Positions 23,615 to 32,800 are shown, counted from the first letter of the stretch. The stretch is DNA of 35,484 nt from Oribacterium sp. UBA3737 (GCA_002371295.1 DFGZ01000133.1:4096-39579), one strand, 5' to 3'. Numbers and translations are program-made. Notes: generated by a model from the letters alone, not told the origin.

Positions 23615-25834
23615 ATGACAGTAAACATAAAGAATGTATTTGACCCGGTGAACTATACAAACCGGGAACTCAGCTGGCTTGATTTCGATGCCCGCTGCCT
23701 TTATGAGGCAAGGGACCACAGCGAGCCCTTGTTTGAGAGACTGAAATTTCTGAGTATTACTGCCTCCAATCTGGATGAGTTTTTCACTGTACGTGTAGCT
23801 TCCCTTAAGGATCAGGTCAATGCCGGATATCAGAAAAAGGATATCGCAGGCATGACTCCGCAGCAGCAGCTGACGGCCATATCCGAGAAGACACACAACT
23901 TTATGAATCTGCAGTATTCCACATATAACAGATCTATACTGCCTTCCCTCAGGAATCAGGGACTTTATGTTATTTCAGAGCATGAAAAGCTGACAGAGGA
24001 AGAGGCAAAATATGTTGATGAGTATTTCAGGAACAATGTCTATCCCGTGCTCACTCCATTTGCCGTGGACTCTTCGAGACCTTTCCCTCTTGTGCTGAAC
24101 AGAACCCTGAACATAGCAGCACTTGTAAAACCAAAGAAGATAAAGGGAAAGAGCATAGTAAGCAAGAAGCATAAAAAGGCTGCAGGACTCGATATGCCAC
24201 AGAGCAACATCGAGTTTGCTATGGTACAGGTGCCCAATACTCTTCCGCGTATAGTTGAGCTTCCGCAGGAAACCACTGAAAACGGAAAAACCCAGAGAGT
24301 GGTCATACTGCTTGAAGAAATAATAGAGCGGAATATGGGACTCCTGTTTGCAAATTATGAGATAGTCTCCACACATGTTTTCAGAGTCATGCGTAATGCG
24401 GATCTCAGCATAGACGAGGAAGAGGCTACGGATCTTCTGGAAGAGATAAAGAAGCAGCTTAAGCAGCGCCGCTGGGGAGAGGTTGTGCGGCTTGAGGTTG
24501 AGGATACCATGGATAAACGGCTCCTTAAGGTCTTGAAGAAGGAGCTCGGTATCGAGAACAAGGAGGATGTTTATCGCATAAACGGACCTCTTGATCTCAC
24601 CTTCCTTATGAAGATGTATAAAATGGCGGGCTTTGACTATCTCAAGACTCCCGATTATGTACCACAGCCTGTTCCCGCACTTTTCGCTGCGGATTCGATT
24701 TTTGAATGCATACGCCGTAAGGATATCTTTGAAACGGTGCCCTATGAGACCTTCGAACCGGTGGTAAGACTGATAAGAGATGCTTCGAAGGATCCCGAGA
24801 CTCTGGCCATAAAGATAACTCTTTACAGAGTTTCCGGTAATTCTCCTATAGTAAAGGCTCTTGAAGAGGCTGCCTTAAACGGTAAGGATGTTACGGTACT
24901 TGTGGAGCTGAAGGCCCGCTTTGACGAAGAGAACAATATCCAGTGGGCGGAACGTCTGGAAAAGGCGGGATGCCATGTGATTTACGGTCTTGTGGGACTT
25001 AAAACCCACAGCAAGATAGCTCTCGTTGTCCGTAATGAGGCTGACGGAATCAGGCGGTACGTGCATCTGGCCACCGGAAACTACAATGACAGTACGGCCA
25101 AGCAGTACACCGATCTCGGTATCTTTACCTGCAGACCTGAGTTCGGTGAGGATGCGTCCAATTTCTTTAATATGATCTCGGGCTATTCTGAGCCTGAGAA
25201 CTGGAATGAGCTTATTCTGGCCCCTTTATGGCTCAGAAAGTGGGTATTGAAAAAAATCCGTAAGGAAATAGAGAACGCAAAGAAAGGCGTTCCTGCTAAA
25301 ATAACAGCTAAGATGAACTCACTATGCGATCCTGAGGTCATAGGCACTCTCTATGAGGCCAGTCAGGCGGGTGTTCACATCGATCTGATAGTCAGGGGTA
25401 TATGCTGCCTGAGAGCCGGTATACCTAAACTCAGTGAGAATATTCAGGTTAGATCCATAGTGGGTTATTTTCTGGAGCATGCCCGTATTTTCAGATTTGA
25501 AAACGGAGGGACTCCGGAGTATTATCTGGGAAGTGCAGACTGGATGCCGAGAAATCTGGACCGACGCATAGAGATAGTATTCCCTGTTCATGATAAGGAT
25601 ATACAGAAGAGGCTTCAGCATATTCTTGATCTTGAACTTTCTGACAATGTAAAAGCTTCCGTTATGGATGAAAACGGTGAGTACCATCATCCTGACCTGA
25701 GAGGACGGAAGCAGATCAATTCCCAGATCATCCAGTGCGAGGAGGCTTTGAAACAGACTAAGAAGCTTTCGAAGGCGAAGGATACTGATAGAAAGAAGTT
25801 TATACCCAGAGAACATAAGGATATAGGTGATTAA
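23615..25834 (+). CDS. ppk1: Polyphosphate kinase 1
   Basis: A 739-residue enzyme that builds polyphosphate from ATP reversibly. YTNRELSWLDFDARCLYEA opens the N-terminal domain, and SNLDEFFTVRVASLKDQ is the usual next block. The catalytic phospholipase-D-like part carries His465 in GLKTHSKI, equivalent to the autophosphorylated histidine, and His622 in LEHARIFRF, the second essential one. RYVHLATGNYNDSTAKQYTDLG lies between them. AGGAGG six bases before the ATG sets the start; an ATG 75 bases upstream is in frame but lacks support. An insertion rich in Lys around residues 180-200 is family-variable. A terminator follows. Confidence 0.95.
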   Translation: MTVNIKNVFDPVNYTNRELSWLDFDARCLYEARDHSEPLFERLKFLSITASNLDEFFTVRVASLKDQVNAGYQKKDIAGMTPQQQLTAISEKTHNFMNLQYSTYNRSILPSLRNQGLYVISEHEKLTEEEAKYVDEYFRNNVYPVLTPFAVDSSRPFPLVLNRTLNIAALVKPKKIKGKSIVSKKHKKAAGLDMPQSNIEFAMVQVPNTLPRIVELPQETTENGKTQRVVILLEEIIERNMGLLFANYEIVSTHVFRVMRNADLSIDEEEATDLLEEIKKQLKQRRWGEVVRLEVEDTMDKRLLKVLKKELGIENKEDVYRINGPLDLTFLMKMYKMAGFDYLKTPDYVPQPVPALFAADSIFECIRRKDIFETVPYETFEPVVRLIRDASKDPETLAIKITLYRVSGNSPIVKALEEAALNGKDVTVLVELKARFDEENNIQWAERLEKAGCHVIYGLVGLKTHSKIALVVRNEADGIRRYVHLATGNYNDSTAKQYTDLGIFTCRPEFGEDASNFFNMISGYSEPENWNELILAPLWLRKWVLKKIRKEIENAKKGVPAKITAKMNSLCDPEVIGTLYEASQAGVHIDLIVRGICCLRAGIPKLSENIQVRSIVGYFLEHARIFRFENGGTPEYYLGSADWMPRNLDRRIEIVFPVHDKDIQKRLQHILDLELSDNVKASVMDENGEYHHPDLRGRKQINSQIIQCEEALKQTKKLSKAKDTDRKKFIPREHKDIGD

Positions 25835-25840
25835 GCACCG

Positions 25841-25875
25841 GTATCCCTGATGAATCATGGGATACGGAAGTTTTT
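25841..25875 (+). terminator. Probable intrinsic terminator after ppk1
   Basis: GTATCCC (25841-25847) pairs with GGGATAC (25859-25865), continued inside by TGAT/ATCA. Five bases on comes TTTTT (25871-25875). The T run is a little distant from the stem, so efficiency is uncertain. Confidence 0.55.
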
Positions 25876-25919
25876 GCCGTTTCGGGGATAAAAAGACAAT
25901 AGTATGAAAAGGAGTAGTT

Positions 25920-26621
25920 ATGCCACAGATTAACATTCTTGTAGTAGATGATGAAAAGGAGATTGCAGAGCTTGTCGAGATCTATCTGGTAAGTGACGGT
26001 TATAAGGTATTCAAGGCATACAATGCCGAGGATGGTTTAAGGATTCTTGATGAGCAGGAGATTCATCTTGTGCTCCTTGATATCATGATGCCGGGTATGA
26101 ACGGACTGGAGATGTGTAAGAAGATCCGTGAAAAATCAAATATTCCGGTCATCATGCTTTCTGCTAAATCAACGGATCTTGATAAGATAGTAGGACTTAC
26201 CGGAGGAGCAGACGATTATGTGACCAAGCCTTTCAATCCGCTTGAGCTCACAGCCCGTGTGAAGTCACAGCTCCGCCGTTATACACAGCTTAATCCAAAT
26301 GCTGCAAATCAGTTCACCAACAATGAGATCACTATCCGCAACATGACTATCAACAAGGATAATCATAAGGTTGTTATAGATGGTGAGGACATCAAGCTCA
26401 CTCCTATCGAGTTCGATATCCTGTTCCTTCTTGCATCTCATCCGGGCAAGGTATTCTCAACAGATGAGATCTTTGAGAAGGTCTGGAATGAAAAGGTGTA
26501 CGAAGCCAATAATACTGTTATGGTGCATATCCGTCGTCTCCGTGGAAAGATGAAAGAGGACAGCAGGGAAAACAAGATAATAACAACCGTTTGGGGCGTT
26601 GGATACAAGATTGAAAAATAA
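25920..26621 (+). CDS. OmpR-family response regulator (VanR-like)
   Basis: A 233-residue two-component regulator. The receiver domain (residues 1-115) shows the acidic pocket DDE at 10-12, the phosphoacceptor Asp54 in LLDIMMPG, Ser81 and Lys103 in VTKPF. The winged-helix DNA-binding domain (about 130-230) has the family block LTPIEFDILFLLASHPGKVFS and VMVHIRRLRGKM with the end VWGVGYKIEK. AAAGGAG six bases before the ATG fixes the start. The kinase follows after a 72-base gap that contains a hairpin. The unit continues into an ABC exporter with an auxiliary protein, so those genes are the likely targets; the inducing signal is unknown. Confidence 0.93.
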   Translation: MPQINILVVDDEKEIAELVEIYLVSDGYKVFKAYNAEDGLRILDEQEIHLVLLDIMMPGMNGLEMCKKIREKSNIPVIMLSAKSTDLDKIVGLTGGADDYVTKPFNPLELTARVKSQLRRYTQLNPNAANQFTNNEITIRNMTINKDNHKVVIDGEDIKLTPIEFDILFLLASHPGKVFSTDEIFEKVWNEKVYEANNTVMVHIRRLRGKMKEDSRENKIITTVWGVGYKIEK

Positions 26622-26627
26622 AATTAT

Positions 26628-26675
26628 GCCGGAGGTTGCGCTACAGTTCATGCAGTGTTTCTTCCGGCTATTTTT
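26628..26675 (+). terminator. Hairpin with T run between regulator and kinase (attenuator?)
   Basis: GCCGGA (26628-26633) and TCCGGC (26663-26668) enclose a 29-base loop with a smaller stem (CGCT/AGTG), and TATTTTTG follows. It sits seven bases past the regulator stop and before the kinase ribosome site. It may let part of the transcription stop, giving more regulator than kinase. Confidence 0.45.
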
Positions 26676-26693
26676 GATGTAAGGTAAAAAATA

Positions 26694-27920
26694 TTGGATA
26701 ACGAAAAAACACAGAATAACAATCAGATACACAGTACAGGGCGCGGGTACATGCTGCAGCTGACAGCCAACATTGCGGTGGCCACGGTGATAACTGCGGT
26801 CATTGAAGTGTTCCTTATTACCAATATCACGGCCATCACCAGCTTTCTTTATCAGACCGGAAACAACAGTCTTGCGGTTCAGCGGTTTGCTTTCGGATCC
26901 ACCATAAGCGTTCTTCTTTTCGTACTTCTCGGTATAGTGATATTTTCCCTTATTTTCCTGATGTCCCAGAGAAAGACCGCAAGGGATATAGAGTCTATAG
27001 CCAGTGCGGTACAGCAGATATCGGAGGGGGACCTGAGCACGAAGCTTGATGTGGCAGGCGAGGGAGAGCTGACGGAGATCGCTGAAAACATTAACCGCAT
27101 GGAGAAGGACATACAGGAGCTTATCGACAAGGAGAGGAATTCGGAGCAGTCAAAGACGGATCTTATTACGAATGTGGCCCATGATCTGAGAACGCCTCTC
27201 ACTTCCATAATCGGATATCTGGAGCTGCTCAGAAAGAACCGGGATATTTCTCCGGAAATGCGGCAGAAATATCTGGATATAGCCTACAACAAGTCGGAAA
27301 GACTTCAGAAGCTCATAGAGGAGCTCTTTGGATTTACCAAGCTTTCCTACGGCAAGGTCAATCTCAATATCTCAAAGGTGGATATAGTGAAGCTCATTGC
27401 CCAGCTTCTTGAGGAGAGCTATCCGAATTTCGTGAAAAACGGTCTGAGCTATGATTATGTGGCCAATACGGATTCCCAGATCATAGACGCGGATGGTGAT
27501 CTTCTGGCCAGACTTTTTGATAATCTTATCAACAATGCCATCAAGTACGGCAAAGAGGGTAAGCGGGTCAAGGTAAATCTCAGGGTGGACAGGGAGATAG
27601 TCACCATTAAGATCGTGAATTACGGTTATGTTATTCCCGAAAAGGAGCTGCCGCTTATTTTCGACAGATTTTACAGAACGGATCATAGTCGTACCACACA
27701 GAACGGCCCCGGAGGAACGGGACTGGGACTTGCTATCGTTAAGAACATAACCGATATGCATCATGGTGTGGTTTCGGTATCATCGGATCTTTCGGGTACC
27801 GTCTTTTCAGTAAAACTAAAGATTCATTTTGAGGAAGGAATAGAGAATTTTGAGTCCAGAAACATTGAATCCAGAAGCATTGAATCTAAAAATGATGAAC
27901 CCCGCAGGCGAAGAAGATGA
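26694..27920 (+). CDS. Sensor histidine kinase
   Basis: A 408-residue membrane kinase. Two membrane segments (about residues 22-50 and 65-90) enclose only a very short outer loop, the form of intramembrane-sensing kinases. A HAMP domain follows (RKTARDIESIASAVQQI...GEL), then the HisKA box with His163 in NVAHDLRTPLTSI, and a HATPase domain with NLINNAIKYG, DRFYRTDHS and GGTGLGLAI. The start is a TTG with AAGG nine bases upstream; an ATG at 26751 is a possible shorter start. The C-terminal tail repeats ESRNIESRSIESKN and ends in five Arg, an unusual finish made by a 15-base DNA repeat. It overlaps the next gene by 29 bases. Confidence 0.92.
   Translation: MDNEKTQNNNQIHSTGRGYMLQLTANIAVATVITAVIEVFLITNITAITSFLYQTGNNSLAVQRFAFGSTISVLLFVLLGIVIFSLIFLMSQRKTARDIESIASAVQQISEGDLSTKLDVAGEGELTEIAENINRMEKDIQELIDKERNSEQSKTDLITNVAHDLRTPLTSIIGYLELLRKNRDISPEMRQKYLDIAYNKSERLQKLIEELFGFTKLSYGKVNLNISKVDIVKLIAQLLEESYPNFVKNGLSYDYVANTDSQIIDADGDLLARLFDNLINNAIKYGKEGKRVKVNLRVDREIVTIKIVNYGYVIPEKELPLIFDRFYRTDHSRTTQNGPGGTGLGLAIVKNITDMHHGVVSVSSDLSGTVFSVKLKIHFEEGIENFESRNIESRSIESKNDEPRRRRR
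27850..27894 (+). repeat. 15-base tandem repeat, three copies, at the kinase/auxiliary gene junction
   Basis: Units at 27850-27864, 27865-27879 and 27880-27894 begin TTGAGTCC, TTGAATCC and TTGAATCT. The first two differ at two positions; the third is more diverged and ends in the ATG of the next gene. Copies keep both overlapping frames open because the unit is a multiple of three. Confidence 0.75.
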
Positions 27921-30546
27921 GACAGAAAGAGGGGATGCGGGACTGTTTAAATTCTGTTTGAAAACCGCAGCCTTGTTTTTTCTGGGCATACTTTTCATCG
28001 GCTTTTTTTCTTTTGCTTCAAGGGCGGACACCATAGACCTTTCGGTGACTTATGGTTATCAGAATATAGCAAAGGCCGGCAGATATCTGCCTCTTAACGT
28101 GCATATCGTAAACACCGGTGAACAGACCTTTTCCGGATACATTCATGTCTACATGGTGGAGTCTGAGAACAGCGTTTATGAGTACCAGTATAAAAAGACC
28201 GTGGAAGGGGAGTCGGAAGACAATCTTTCCGTAATCGTTTCCCTGAGTTCTGGTGTCAATCAGATACTGGTGACCGCAGAAGATATTAATGGTACGGTCA
28301 TGGGATCGAGAAGAGTGGGTCTGGATGTGGCCGGTTCTGACGCGGAGCTAATAGTAGGCATCATTTCCCAAAGTCCGGAGGCCCTGTCCTATCTTGGAGG
28401 AGTCGGTATAAACAACGGAATACTGCGTACCAGAACAGTGACCCTGGATATAAAAAATCTCCCACAGGACAAGAGTGAACTTGACCAGCTGGATGTACTT
28501 CTTATCTCCGACTATCCTGCCGAGTTCATGAAGGACATCGAAGCAAGGACCATACTGGACTGGGTCAGAAAAGGAGGAGTTCTGGTACTGGGTACCGGAT
28601 CCAAAGGAAATCAGGCACTTGCGCCGCACTTTGACGGGTACTTAAAAAATGCATTGTCACCCTCTACCATGAAGGTTCAGATGTCAGAGGATGATAATGA
28701 CAGTGATGTCACACTTTCCGCTTCTGCCATAATGCTCAACAGCGGCAGAGAGGTTATGTTTTCCAACAATGTTCCCATACTTTCCACAGTGACGGAGGGA
28801 ACCGGTATCATAGCTGTCTGTGGCTATGATTTCTGCGATATCCAGCGTTATGCCACGGATCAGGTCTTCTATGTGGATAAGCTTTTTACAGCCATACTGG
28901 GACAGAGCCGTCTGGATAAATTATCCGTGGCTGCCTCGGAAAGAAGTCTGAGGCTCTATTGGGATATACAGTCGCTTATGAACATGAGTGATTTGAGAAA
29001 GATCCCGGAGCCCATGTTCTATGTCAGCATACTGTTTGCTTATGTCCTTCTGATAGGACCGGGAATTTATTTTTATTTGAGAACTCATGAAATGATAAGA
29101 GTCTATCGCTCAAGCGTTCTTATCATCACCGTGCTTACCACACTTCTCGTATGGGTAATGGGTGTGGGAACCAGATTTACGGGTCCCTTCCTCACCTATG
29201 CAAGGATCAAGGAGGTTTCGGAGGACAGCATAAACGAAACGGATTACATCAATCTCAGATCTCCTTATAACAAGACCTACAGCTTTGATGTTAAATCCGA
29301 GTATTATGTCTATCCGGTTCTGAAGGGCTCCGATTACAACGGAGACATTCAGGAAATCGCCATGAACAGTGAAAAGGGACACACCACCATCAGTAACTAC
29401 CGTGATAAAACGGAGATAACCATAGCCAATACCTCTCCCTTCACTGCGAGATACTTCGAACTTAATACGAAAACGCCCAATACCTCAGGCTATTTCACTA
29501 CTGACATGGTTTATTCCGGAGGTGATATAAGCGGAACACTCAGGAATTCATCCCAGTATTCTCTTACAGATGCCGCGATTCTGATCTACGGAAAAGTCAT
29601 CCGTCTGGGAAAGCTTGCGGCAGGAGAAACAGTGGACCTTTCAGGCAAGGAACTGGTAAATGTTCCTGTAGGGGACAGCCAGAGGATAGCCGAGACCGTG
29701 ACAAACGGATCGGAACTGGGTTTTCTAAAGTATTATCTTTCAAACTACATGACAGGGTATTACGGAGACGCAAGACTCGTAGGTTTCGTTCAGGAAGATG
29801 AAAATGATAATTCTCTGGACTTTTCCGATCAGGCCAATTATGAGAATTACGGTGCGACTATGATAGTGGCTTCCCTTCCCCTCAACACAAGAGTCGGGGA
29901 TGAGTACAGTTACAGTGCATTGTCCACCGATCCCGATGTTCAGTCGGGTAATTACAACGTGAGTGATAATACCATATCCGGTGTATCACCTACTGTACTT
30001 GCCTACCATCTTGGGGAGGGCAACAATATAAACAGCATAAGCATTGAAAGCATCAATGTGGATGAGACTGATTCAAAGAGCAGGGTAGGAAGCATACGGC
30101 CTTTCAGGGGATCTCTCAGCTTCTATAATCATCAGACGGGAGGATTTGATGTTATGGATATAGGAGATGGCGTGCTGAACAGAACGGAACTTACATCCTA
30201 CCTGAGTGAGGATAATGTTCTCGTTGTGAAGTATACCTCTGCAGAGCAGAATTCCGGAATCGATGAGAGAAGATATCTGCCAATGATAACTGTTACCGTA
30301 AGAGAAAATGTAGCAGTGATAAATCAGATCCTTGAAGCTGACGGCATGGGAGAGGGTGAGGATCCTTCGGCCGTGCCCAATGAGACGGGACCATATTCTG
30401 CAGATTTGTACGGAACGGTAGTGGTTGAAGAGACCGCTCCTTCTGTGGCAAGTATTCCGAATGAGACATATTCCGATACAGTAAACGGGACCGAAACTCC
30501 GGGAACAGGTGAAACCACCCCTGAGTCTTCCGGAGATAGTGCCTGA
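27892..30546 (+). CDS. Large membrane-anchored ABC-transporter auxiliary protein
   Basis: An 884-residue protein; no named family is certain. Residues about 20-43 are a membrane segment or uncleaved signal. Residues 48-130 look like a beta-sandwich (AGRYLPLNVHIVNTGEQTFSGYIHV). Residues 130-350 resemble a class-I glutamine-amidotransferase or ThuA-like Rossmann domain (LDQLDVLLISDYPAEF, LDWVRKGGVLVLGTG) without an evident catalytic Cys-His. Two membrane segments follow at about 374-396 and 405-427, then a long outer beta-rich part and a Thr/Glu/Pro tail. The layout recalls the auxiliary subunits (GldG or DUF4350-like) placed beside ABC-2 exporters. The start overlaps the kinase by 29 bases without a ribosome site; a TTG at 27850 is an alternative. 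ATPase and permease genes follow directly. Confidence 0.7.
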   Translation: MMNPAGEEDETERGDAGLFKFCLKTAALFFLGILFIGFFSFASRADTIDLSVTYGYQNIAKAGRYLPLNVHIVNTGEQTFSGYIHVYMVESENSVYEYQYKKTVEGESEDNLSVIVSLSSGVNQILVTAEDINGTVMGSRRVGLDVAGSDAELIVGIISQSPEALSYLGGVGINNGILRTRTVTLDIKNLPQDKSELDQLDVLLISDYPAEFMKDIEARTILDWVRKGGVLVLGTGSKGNQALAPHFDGYLKNALSPSTMKVQMSEDDNDSDVTLSASAIMLNSGREVMFSNNVPILSTVTEGTGIIAVCGYDFCDIQRYATDQVFYVDKLFTAILGQSRLDKLSVAASERSLRLYWDIQSLMNMSDLRKIPEPMFYVSILFAYVLLIGPGIYFYLRTHEMIRVYRSSVLIITVLTTLLVWVMGVGTRFTGPFLTYARIKEVSEDSINETDYINLRSPYNKTYSFDVKSEYYVYPVLKGSDYNGDIQEIAMNSEKGHTTISNYRDKTEITIANTSPFTARYFELNTKTPNTSGYFTTDMVYSGGDISGTLRNSSQYSLTDAAILIYGKVIRLGKLAAGETVDLSGKELVNVPVGDSQRIAETVTNGSELGFLKYYLSNYMTGYYGDARLVGFVQEDENDNSLDFSDQANYENYGATMIVASLPLNTRVGDEYSYSALSTDPDVQSGNYNVSDNTISGVSPTVLAYHLGEGNNINSISIESINVDETDSKSRVGSIRPFRGSLSFYNHQTGGFDVMDIGDGVLNRTELTSYLSEDNVLVVKYTSAEQNSGIDERRYLPMITVTVRENVAVINQILEADGMGEGEDPSAVPNETGPYSADLYGTVVVEETAPSVASIPNETYSDTVNGTETPGTGETTPESSGDSA

Positions 30547-30579
30547 AAAGCATTAACATAAAAGGAGGTGAGGCTGTCA

Positions 30580-31551
30580 ATGATAGCTTTGGAAAACGTT
30601 AAAATGAGCTATGGACATATGAATGCGCTGGATGGTCTCACGATGCATATTGAAGATGGCGCCATGTACGGCTTTGTGGGCCCGACAGGTTCTGGTAAAA
30701 CAACGGCCATACAGATGATGTGCGGTCTGGAATATCCGGACGAAGGCAGAGTCATGGTGGACGACATGGAAGCGGGTTCCAATGTGCGTCGATTGAAAAG
30801 AAGAATAGGATATGTGCCGGACTACACCGGAAGCTATCCTAATCTGAGAATCATAGAATATATGGATTTTTTTGCGGATTGCTATGATATGAGGGATTCC
30901 AAAACTAAGCGCCGTATTCAGAATCTTCTTAATATGGTGGGGCTTCAGGAAAGACAGTCCCAGTTTATGGATTCCCTGAACAGAGGTGCCCAGCAGAAGC
31001 TCAGCCTCGCCAGAGCCCTCATTCACGATCCGAAGATACTTATTCTTGATGAGCCGACTGCGGGGCTGGATCCAAACACCACATTTGAGTACCGGCAGAT
31101 AATCGCAAATCTGGCTGATTCAGGGAAGACCATTATCATATCTTCAAATGTGCTGAATGAGATATCTGAGCTCTGTACGGATATCGGAATCATAGATCAG
31201 GGCCAAATGGTGATGGAGGGAAAGATAGAGGATGTGCTGGATCAGGTCAATGCTTCAAACCCCATCATTATCTCCATCGCAGGAAGCCTGGGCTCTGCTC
31301 TGCAGGCCCTTAGGAACGACAGGATGGTGCGCTCTGTAAGCATCAGGAACAACGACCTGCTCATAACCTATTCCGGGTCCAAAAAGGATGAATCCAATCT
31401 GCTTAAAAGACTGGTGGAGGCAGGGGTTCCTGTCAGAGGCTTTCATCGTGAGAAGGGTAATTTAGAGTCCCTGTTCCTTCAGCTCACAGGAACAAGGGAG
31501 GAAAGGAGAGTGACCTACTATGAGGCTGAATCCGATTTTTCTGAAGGATGA
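30580..31551 (+). CDS. ABC transporter ATP-binding protein
   Basis: A 323-residue ATPase of the ABC-2 exporter type. Walker A is GPTGSGKTT (residues 34-42) and Walker B ILILDEPTAGLDP. The signature loop is degenerate: NRGAQQKLSLARAL in place of LSGGQ. A C-terminal region of about 100 residues ends with NLESLFLQLTG, as in drug and lantibiotic exporters. GGAGG eleven bases and GAGG six bases before the ATG support this start; a GTG at 30568 lies inside the ribosome site and is unlikely. It overlaps the permease gene by 32 bases. Together with the auxiliary protein and permease it should form one exporter or a membrane-stress complex controlled by the two-component pair upstream. Confidence 0.9.
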   Translation: MIALENVKMSYGHMNALDGLTMHIEDGAMYGFVGPTGSGKTTAIQMMCGLEYPDEGRVMVDDMEAGSNVRRLKRRIGYVPDYTGSYPNLRIIEYMDFFADCYDMRDSKTKRRIQNLLNMVGLQERQSQFMDSLNRGAQQKLSLARALIHDPKILILDEPTAGLDPNTTFEYRQIIANLADSGKTIIISSNVLNEISELCTDIGIIDQGQMVMEGKIEDVLDQVNASNPIIISIAGSLGSALQALRNDRMVRSVSIRNNDLLITYSGSKKDESNLLKRLVEAGVPVRGFHREKGNLESLFLQLTGTREERRVTYYEAESDFSEG

Positions 31552-32242
31552 GATAACAAGTGCAAGAAGATTCACCCTGCCTGTACTGGTGACTCTTGTG
31601 AATGGAAGTCTTTCCATGCTGGTTCTTATGAATCTTTTTTACATAAGCAGAAGCGCCAGGGTGACAGGGGAGATATCCTATGTAAGTTTTCTTCGTATAT
31701 ACTATATTGCGGCAGTTGCCGAGATCCTTCTCGTACTGCTTATAACACCTGCACTTACGGCAACCTCTGTTTCAGGGGAAAGGGAAAGAAAAACACTGGG
31801 GCTTTTGCTGACCACACAGCTTGATCCCTGGGACATAGTCATCGGAAAGCTTCTGGGGGCACTCAGCACCCTTCTGTTACTGGTATTTACCTCGGCGCCT
31901 ATACTTGCCACTGTCTATATCTACGGTGGTATAACCTGGTACCAGCTTTCTGTATTTTTCCTCTTTCTTCTGACGTCCTCGGTTTTCTGCTCAAGCATAG
32001 GGATCATGGTGAGCTCCTTCTTCACAACTACCGCAGCGGCAACAGCTGTGGCTTATGTGATGATTTTTCTGAGCTATACAGTTATGCTTTTGGCAGTGAT
32101 CTTCAGAGCCCAGATAGGCATACCGGATAATCGTATGCTGCCGGGGATCTTTATCACCTTCTGGGCGCTTGCTGTTTTTATGCTGTATCTGAGTAAAAGG
32201 CATATAACACCTCACAGAAAAATAAAGCTCAGAGAGGGGTAG
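31520..32242 (+). CDS. ABC-2 type permease
   Basis: A 240-residue membrane protein with six hydrophobic segments. The N-terminus LNPIFLKDEITSARRFTLP and the block TATSVSGERERKTLGLLLTTQLDPWDIVIGKLLG match ABC-2 permeases; the E-R-E-R-K-T-L-x-x-L-L motif is the coupling helix that contacts the ATPase. GGAG eleven bases before the ATG lies within the ATPase gene, and the overlap of 32 bases implies coupled translation. With one permease gene the transporter is probably a homodimer, or pairs with the membrane part of the 884-residue auxiliary protein. The substrate is unknown. Confidence 0.88.
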   Translation: MRLNPIFLKDEITSARRFTLPVLVTLVNGSLSMLVLMNLFYISRSARVTGEISYVSFLRIYYIAAVAEILLVLLITPALTATSVSGERERKTLGLLLTTQLDPWDIVIGKLLGALSTLLLLVFTSAPILATVYIYGGITWYQLSVFFLFLLTSSVFCSSIGIMVSSFFTTTAAATAVAYVMIFLSYTVMLLAVIFRAQIGIPDNRMLPGIFITFWALAVFMLYLSKRHITPHRKIKLREG

Positions 32243-32246
32243 TAAT

Positions 32247-32750
32247 ATGACGATAAAAACCAATGGACGAAAAACCGTACTGATTCTGACGGTACTATGG
32301 ATGCTGGTGATATTTATGTTTTCATCCCAGCCTGCGGATGAGTCCACGGAAACGAGTCTTTTTATAGGACAGATGGTGGAAAGCATATGTGTTCCGGGAT
32401 TTGTGGATCTTTCAGAGGATGAAAGACGGATAATGGCCGGGAATATAGACTTTTTTGTCAGAAAGACCGCACATGCCTTAGAGTACGCCCTGTTGGGGCT
32501 GCTTCTCAGTTTATCGGTGGGAGAGTTTGTGGAGTGTACATTCATGGAAAGGCAGAAGGCCGCCTTCGTATTCGGCGCCTTTTATGCTGTGACCGATGAG
32601 TTCCACCAGCTGTTCGTGCCCGGAAGAGCGGGACTTATCAGGGATGTGGTGCTTGATTCCTCAGGAGTTCTTGCCGGGGTACTGGCGGTTTATGTATTTA
32701 AAAAAATAACAGAGAAGAAAATATGCCTGAAAATACTATCTGTGGCATAA
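32247..32750 (+). CDS. VanZ-like membrane protein
   Basis: A 167-residue protein. VLWMLVIFMFSSQPADES is the usual VanZ opening, RKTAHALEYALLGLLLSL the conserved central block with its His, and AVTDEFHQLFVPGRAGLIRDVVLDSSGVLAG the signature C-terminal part. Four membrane segments are visible. VanZ gives low-level teicoplanin resistance in enterococci, and most homologues are uncharacterised surface-related proteins. It follows the permease by four bases and ends the operon, with a terminator 13 bases later. Its place after a VanR-like two-component pair and an ABC exporter fits a role in envelope stress, though this is inference. Confidence 0.9.
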   Translation: MTIKTNGRKTVLILTVLWMLVIFMFSSQPADESTETSLFIGQMVESICVPGFVDLSEDERRIMAGNIDFFVRKTAHALEYALLGLLLSLSVGEFVECTFMERQKAAFVFGAFYAVTDEFHQLFVPGRAGLIRDVVLDSSGVLAGVLAVYVFKKITEKKICLKILSVA

Positions 32751-32762
32751 CCAGGATTTATG

Positions 32763-32792
32763 AAACCGGGTCGAGTACCCGGTTTTTCTTTT
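32763..32792 (+). terminator. Intrinsic terminator after the VanZ-like gene
   Basis: AAACCGGGT (32763-32771) pairs perfectly with ACCCGGTTT (32777-32785) around a five-base loop, and the T-rich run continues to 32792. This is a strong, canonical terminator that ends the two-component/ABC unit. Confidence 0.88.
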
Positions 32793-32800
32793 ATCTTTGG

